A DNA stretch of 17,508 bases, taken from assembly GCA_017610225.1 (NCBI GenBank), contig JAFCCM010000041.1:1-17508 (forward strand), read 5' to 3'. The notes under the pieces are model-generated. The model worked only from the letters and a program-made list of their open reading frames with translations, searched no databases and had not been told where the DNA came from. Of the stretch, positions 14,050 through 17,508 are shown piece after piece. Origin of the DNA: Candidatus Aenigmatarchaeota archaeon. Its GTDB lineage: Archaea > Aenigmatarchaeota > Aenigmatarchaeia > CG10238-14. The translations under genes and the position numbers were made by a program. Numbering within the stretch: position 1 is the first letter of the stretch; the number at the start of each line of letters is the position of its first letter.

Positions 14050-15824
14050 CATACACATCAAAAGATATAAAAGTTCTTGAAGAAATTGAACATATACAAC
14101 TTAATTCCGGGATGTATATTGGCGAAACTTCTACACCTGTACATTTACTTGAAGAACTAATAGATAATTCGCTTGATGAAGCTTTAGCTGGTTATGCAAA
14201 GATAATCGCTGTTGTTATTGATACTAAAAATAATAAATTTTCAGTACTTGATTCAGGAAGAGGTATACCTCTTGAAGATAATACCCCAATTACAATTTCA
14301 TCTAAATTATTTTCTGGAGGAAAGTTCCAAGGCAAAAAAACAGCATATGAAATTTCAAGCGGGTTACATGGTGTTGGACTCGTGGCTGTCAATGCCTTAA
14401 GTTCATATTATAAGGTTGAGGTATATCGAAATAAAAGATATGGCAAGTTTGAATTTAAAAATGCCAAATTAAAATACGCAAATATCGAACCTTATACAAA
14501 GGATGCGCCATTCTCAACAAAAATTGAGTTTATCCCGAACAAAAAATATTTTGAAACATTAACTCCAGATTTAGATCGTATAAGAAATAGATTGACAACA
14601 GCTTCGGCAGAGATGCCTAACAATATAAAGTTTATACTAAAAATTGATAACAAACAAGAAGTATTCAAGTTATCTTTGACTGATCATTTTGTAATGGGAT
14701 GCTTGACAGAAAAAAATGATACAATTAAAGTAACCCAGTTAAGTTCAGTCAACAAACCAGAGAAATTCGATGTTTTATTTACATATGAAAAAACAGGACC
14801 AGTGAGTCCAAAGATAATGTCTTCGGTTAACTTATTACCCGTAGCACAAGGCGGCAGTCATGTAACAGCATTTTATGATTTATTGAAAGACTTCTTTGTT
14901 GCTAAGGCCAAAAAATATGGGTTTAGATTTCAACCGAATGATTGTCTATATAGATTAAGAGCATATTTAATTCTTAGTTTAATTGATCCAAAATTTTCAG
15001 GACAAACAAAAGATTCATTAATTAATACAAAATCATATTTTGAAAAATTCATAAAAGAGTTTCGAACTCAGCTTGAACAGTTTGCAACACAGAATGAACC
15101 AATATTAAAAGAATATCTAGAACGATTCCATGATTATAGAACTAAACTTGAATCAAAGAAGTTAGTCAAAGGAGCCAATGGAAGACGAGCTTCAACAAAA
15201 TTTACCAAGCTTCGTGATTGTATAAGCAGACAAGGTGAACTATATATTGTTGAAGGGGAGTCAGCAGGCGGTTCAATTATTCAAACAAGGAATGCTAGAA
15301 TACATGCAATACTACCATTAAAAGGTAAATCTATCCCAAATGTTACAACAAAAAAGAATATTTTATCTAATAAAGAAGTTGGTGAATTAGTTATAGCAAT
15401 GGGGACTGGAATATATCCCCATTTTGATTTGACAAAAATAAGATATGATAAAATTATTTGTGCTACAGATGCAGATCATGATGGTAATCATATTGCATGT
15501 TTGGTCACAATGGTAATTGGAATATTAATGCCTGAAATCATTAAAGCGGGCAAATATTATATAGCACAAACTCCATTATTTGCTATCAATGAAGGGAAAA
15601 TATTTATTCCATTATGGTCTGAAAAAGAATTGGAAAAAGCAAAAGATCGAGGTCGAAAAATAACCCGATTTAAAGGTCTTGGAGAATTATCACCACATCA
15701 ATTAAAGATTTGTCTACTTGATGAAAAAACAAGACATTTAATGCCGATAACATACAGTAAAGATATTGATAGTTTAATAAGTCTATTCTCAAGTGCAAGC
15801 GAAAAAAGGAATTTATTAACATGA
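14034..15824 (+). CDS. Type II topoisomerase ATPase/Toprim subunit (GyrB/ParE-like)
   Basis: The protein has 596 residues, close to ParE or phage forms and shorter than full GyrB. It binds ATP and contributes the metal-binding half of the DNA cleavage centre. GHKL motifs are EELIDNSLDEA (E41, N45), DSGRGIP (73-79) and GLHGVG (110-115). The Toprim domain has VEGESAGG (E407) and DADHDG (D479, D481, D483), followed by RFKGLGEL near the C-terminus. All key residues are present. An upstream in-frame ATG at 14019 exists, but 14034 is preferred: AGAGG lies seven bases before it and the protein then begins like the family. The GyrA/ParC-like partner is not in the window. The stop overlaps the next start (ATGA). 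Confidence 0.95.
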   Translation: MSKKITYTSKDIKVLEEIEHIQLNSGMYIGETSTPVHLLEELIDNSLDEALAGYAKIIAVVIDTKNNKFSVLDSGRGIPLEDNTPITISSKLFSGGKFQGKKTAYEISSGLHGVGLVAVNALSSYYKVEVYRNKRYGKFEFKNAKLKYANIEPYTKDAPFSTKIEFIPNKKYFETLTPDLDRIRNRLTTASAEMPNNIKFILKIDNKQEVFKLSLTDHFVMGCLTEKNDTIKVTQLSSVNKPEKFDVLFTYEKTGPVSPKIMSSVNLLPVAQGGSHVTAFYDLLKDFFVAKAKKYGFRFQPNDCLYRLRAYLILSLIDPKFSGQTKDSLINTKSYFEKFIKEFRTQLEQFATQNEPILKEYLERFHDYRTKLESKKLVKGANGRRASTKFTKLRDCISRQGELYIVEGESAGGSIIQTRNARIHAILPLKGKSIPNVTTKKNILSNKEVGELVIAMGTGIYPHFDLTKIRYDKIICATDADHDGNHIACLVTMVIGILMPEIIKAGKYYIAQTPLFAINEGKIFIPLWSEKELEKAKDRGRKITRFKGLGELSPHQLKICLLDEKTRHLMPITYSKDIDSLISLFSSASEKRNLLT

Positions 15825-15838
15825 CTAAATGGGAAGCA
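15786..15838 (+). repeat. 53-bp direct repeat, copy 1
   Basis: This stretch is identical to 16150-16202. It covers the last codons of the topoisomerase gene, an AAAAAAGGA ribosome binding site and the first codons of the first small paralogue. Divergence begins just after it, with clear homology continuing. Confidence 0.93.
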
Positions 15839-16123
15839 CTAAAACATTATATTAATTCTAAAGAAGTTGGAACAACTATATACAGAAAAGATATGAGATA
15901 TTATATACATAATGGACCACCACCGAAAACTTCATCATACTCTACTACAGAAGATAACTATAGAAGAATATTGACAATATTGGGTATTTTAGACCATATA
16001 GGTCGAGGCGAATATAAAATTCTTTGTCATATAAAAAATGATTTAACAAAGTCTGAAGCACAGAAAGCAGCTTATCCTACAAACTGGAGAAATTGGTTTA
16101 ATGATTTTAAAATGATAGATTAG
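15821..16123 (+). CDS. Tandem paralogue 1, small hypothetical protein
   Basis: The protein has 100 residues and starts MTKWEALKHYINS. It shares with the next two genes this N-terminal block, a middle YRRILTILGILDHIGRGEYKIL segment that looks like the recognition helix and wing of a winged-helix fold, and a C-terminal AAYPTNWRNWFNDFK block. DNA binding is therefore possible but not shown. The start overlaps the stop of the topoisomerase gene (ATGA) and uses the AAAAAAGGA inside that gene's end. Confidence 0.8.
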   Translation: MTKWEALKHYINSKEVGTTIYRKDMRYYIHNGPPPKTSSYSTTEDNYRRILTILGILDHIGRGEYKILCHIKNDLTKSEAQKAAYPTNWRNWFNDFKMID

Positions 16124-16149
16124 GAGATAATATATAATGGAAAACCAAC

Positions 16150-16202
16150 TTCTCAAGTGCAAGCGAAAAAAGGAATTTATTAACATGACTAAATGGGAAG
16201 CA
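16150..16202 (+). repeat. 53-bp direct repeat, copy 2, carrying a fragment of the topoisomerase gene end
   Basis: An exact copy of 15786-15838, 364 bases downstream. It brings the tail of the topoisomerase gene, now out of context, and its ribosome binding site in front of the second paralogue, which is the mark of a tandem duplication. Confidence 0.93.
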
Positions 16203-16472
16203 ATAAAACACTATATTAATTCCAAACCAATAGGTACAGTTATAACAAGACAAGTGTTGCTTTTTGACTTAAATGACAAATCAAAAACATTCTGTACTGT
16301 AGATTCTTATAAAGGCATATTATTAAGAATAGGAATTCTGGAATGTTGTGGGGTTGGAAAATATACAATTCTATCTCACATAAGACCTGATGTGTCAGCC
16401 AATGAAGCAAAAAAAGCAGCTTATCCAATATCATGGAGAAGTTGGTTTAATGATTTTAAATTATTAGAATAA
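16185..16472 (+). CDS. Tandem paralogue 2, small hypothetical protein
   Basis: The protein has 95 residues from the ATG at 16185, beginning MTKWEAIKHYINS like its neighbours and ending SWRSWFNDFKLLE. The frame is also open to an upstream ATG at 16137, which has its own TAGGAG eight bases before it and would add 16 residues (MENQLLKCKRKKEFIN). Those residues come from translating the duplicated topoisomerase tail in another frame. 16185 is preferred by homology, but both starts could be used. Like paralogue 1 it has a probable winged-helix pattern (ILLRIGILECCGVGKYTIL). It shares PIGTVITR with paralogue 3, not with paralogue 1. Confidence 0.8.
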   Translation: MTKWEAIKHYINSKPIGTVITRQVLLFDLNDKSKTFCTVDSYKGILLRIGILECCGVGKYTILSHIRPDVSANEAKKAAYPISWRSWFNDFKLLE

Positions 16473-16482
16473 AGGATTTAGA

Positions 16483-16797
16483 ATGACAAAATGGGAAGCA
16501 TTAAAAGAATACATCAATTCTAGACCAATCGGAACTGTTATAACAAGAAAAAAATTATTAAGGTCCATAGAAAAAAGGGTAGCTGCCAGATATATAACTG
16601 CATTAGATTCATATCGGATACAGTTAAAGGTTGTTGGTGTATTAGAAACAGTTAAAGTGGGATCACATATATTATTCGGAAGTTATAGAATATGTTTCCA
16701 CATCAAAGATTCTGTGACTACAACACAGCTCAAAAGGGCAGCAAAGACAAATAGCTGGGAAAATTGGTTTTATGACATTAAAGTAATGAAAAATTAA
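16483..16797 (+). CDS. Tandem paralogue 3, small hypothetical protein
   Basis: The protein has 104 residues, begins MTKWEALKEYINSRPIGTVI and ends SWENWFYDIKVMKN. It is the most diverged of the three, with a more basic middle part (KKLLRSIEKRVAARY) and a longer wing-like segment. An AAAGGA site lies upstream and the gap to the previous gene is ten bases. It seems an older copy than the pair linked by the 53-bp repeat. Confidence 0.78.
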   Translation: MTKWEALKEYINSRPIGTVITRKKLLRSIEKRVAARYITALDSYRIQLKVVGVLETVKVGSHILFGSYRICFHIKDSVTTTQLKRAAKTNSWENWFYDIKVMKN

Positions 16798-16826
16798 TTA
16801 ATACCCTAAAACTAAAGAGGTGAAAA

Positions 16827-17195
16827 ATGAACGAAAAAAAACTTAAAAAAGATCTTGAAAAAACGTTACGAGAAAGAGGGATGCAGATAACAATTGATGG
16901 GGAGGTTATTAATCCTCCTGATAGATCATTTAAGAATCTTGGTGAAGAAATATTACAAATTCTAAATGAAGCAAAGGTTAGATTAACCAGTAATGATTTC
17001 GCAAAGTATCTTAAAAAAGATATTAAAATTATTCAGAAAGTATTAAGCAAATTAACAAACACAAAGATAAAAGGAGTAGTTCAAAAAGAAAAGATCGGCA
17101 ATAAATATTTCTATACTGCTGATTTTAATAAATCTTTAGATATACCAACAACATATGAACTAATAAGGAAGGAAACGACTAAAAGTATTAGATAA
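16827..17195 (+). CDS. Winged-helix-like small protein, 122 residues
   Basis: The N-terminus is Lys/Glu-rich and helical (MNEKKLKKDLEKTLRERG). Residues about 45-110 have the look of a winged helix-turn-helix: a helix ending in NEAKVRLTSNDFAKYL, a second helix IKIIQKVLSKLTN and a wing-like GNKYFYTADF. A DNA-binding or transcription role is inferred. It is not obviously homologous to the three paralogues upstream. AAAGAGGTG precedes the ATG. Confidence 0.65.
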   Translation: MNEKKLKKDLEKTLRERGMQITIDGEVINPPDRSFKNLGEEILQILNEAKVRLTSNDFAKYLKKDIKIIQKVLSKLTNTKIKGVVQKEKIGNKYFYTADFNKSLDIPTTYELIRKETTKSIR

Positions 17196-17209
17196 TAGGA
17201 GAAATCTTA

Positions 17210-17371
17210 ATGCGAAAAAAAGTACTTACAATTGATTGTGTGAATTGTAAATTATGTATAGTAGATGATACCTCAAACTTTATCTGTAACTGGGGTAAAA
17301 CGCCCAAAATTATGGAAGATGCAAAGGGCAAGAAATCATTAAAATGTAAATTAATAAAAAAGAGTAAATAA
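17210..17371 (+). CDS. Small Cys-rich protein, 53 residues
   Basis: The frame encodes 53 residues with cysteines at 10, 13, 16, 26 and 46 (CVNCKLC near the start) and a very basic C-terminus. The cysteine spacing suggests a small zinc-binding or rubredoxin-like knuckle. No family is named. TAGGAG precedes the ATG with normal spacing. Confidence 0.6.
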   Translation: MRKKVLTIDCVNCKLCIVDDTSNFICNWGKTPKIMEDAKGKKSLKCKLIKKSK

Positions 17372-17373
17372 CA

Positions 17374-17508
17374 ATGCCTTATATTAAAGAAGGTAAACGC
17401 TTAGCAATGGATTTGGTAGTAGAATCTATGGTTGAAGCTGGAGTTGAAGCAAATGGAGATTTAAATTATATTTTATATAAGTTTGCAAAATATCACATAA
17501 CACCCAGC
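17374..17508 (+). CDS. Small phage protein, 3' partial (DUF6899-like)
   Basis: Only the first 45 residues are in the window: MPYIKEGKR at the start, then an acidic helix and DLNYILYKFAKYHITPS. The MPYI start and the (E/D)LNY segment are typical of a family of short phage proteins I know as DUF6899, whose function is unknown. It begins two bases after the preceding stop, with no strong ribosome binding site, so coupling is likely. The rest lies beyond the window. Confidence 0.55.
   Translation, partial: MPYIKEGKRLAMDLVVESMVEAGVEANGDLNYILYKFAKYHITPS

Noticed and set aside
15821..16797. Three paralogues as a single frameshifted gene
   Set aside because: Each has its own start, ribosome binding site, stop and complete N- and C-terminal blocks; they are full tandem copies.

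Overview
This looks like a stretch of an AT-rich, large double-stranded DNA phage genome, or a closely related mobile element. Every supported gene lies on the + strand. Genes are tightly packed with strong purine-rich ribosome binding sites (AGGAGG type) and TAATG or ATGA stop/start overlaps. The set is virus-like: an RNA polymerase beta-type subunit, two free-standing HNH endonucleases, a type II topoisomerase ATPase/Toprim subunit, a probable ssDNA-binding protein and many small unknown genes. The host cannot be named from the sequence. The strong Shine-Dalgarno signals argue against a Bacteroidetes host.

Layout. 1-4022: an RNA polymerase beta-like subunit whose 5' end lies before the window. 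4034-4879: an HNH endonuclease. 4891-5749: two small unknown genes. 5750-6240: a gene-free 491-base gap that can be folded almost throughout into three closed RNA domains, the first a tRNA-like cloverleaf. 6241-8903: a helical-repeat plus VWA protein with Ro60-like architecture, an ARPP-1-like protein and a 57-residue protein. 8904-9103: a gap holding a roughly 45-bp imperfect hairpin. 9104-10676: a Cys-rich unknown protein and a probable ssDNA-binding protein. 10702-13401: a MoxR-type AAA+ ATPase, a metallopeptidase-VWA (DUF2201-like) protein and a small membrane protein. 13421-14049: a strong hairpin and a second HNH endonuclease that overlaps the next start. 14034-15824: the GyrB/ParE-type topoisomerase subunit. 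15821-16797: three tandem paralogues, two of which share a 53-bp exact direct repeat that includes the end of the topoisomerase gene. 16827-17508: a winged-helix-like protein, a small Cys-rich protein and the start of a further small phage protein.

How it may work together. The polymerase, topoisomerase and ssDNA-binding protein are ordinary phage DNA and RNA metabolism. The most unusual part is 5821-9043. A tRNA-like structured RNA sits directly upstream of a Ro60-like VWA gene, followed by an ARPP-1-like gene and a long RNA hairpin, with a MoxR/VWA-metallopeptidase pair further down. In cellular organisms Ro60 proteins bind Y RNAs, and bacterial YrlA-type Y RNAs carry a tRNA-like module. 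I therefore infer, without proof, a phage ribonucleoprotein of the Ro/Y-RNA type, possibly linked to a MoxR/VWA remodelling system.
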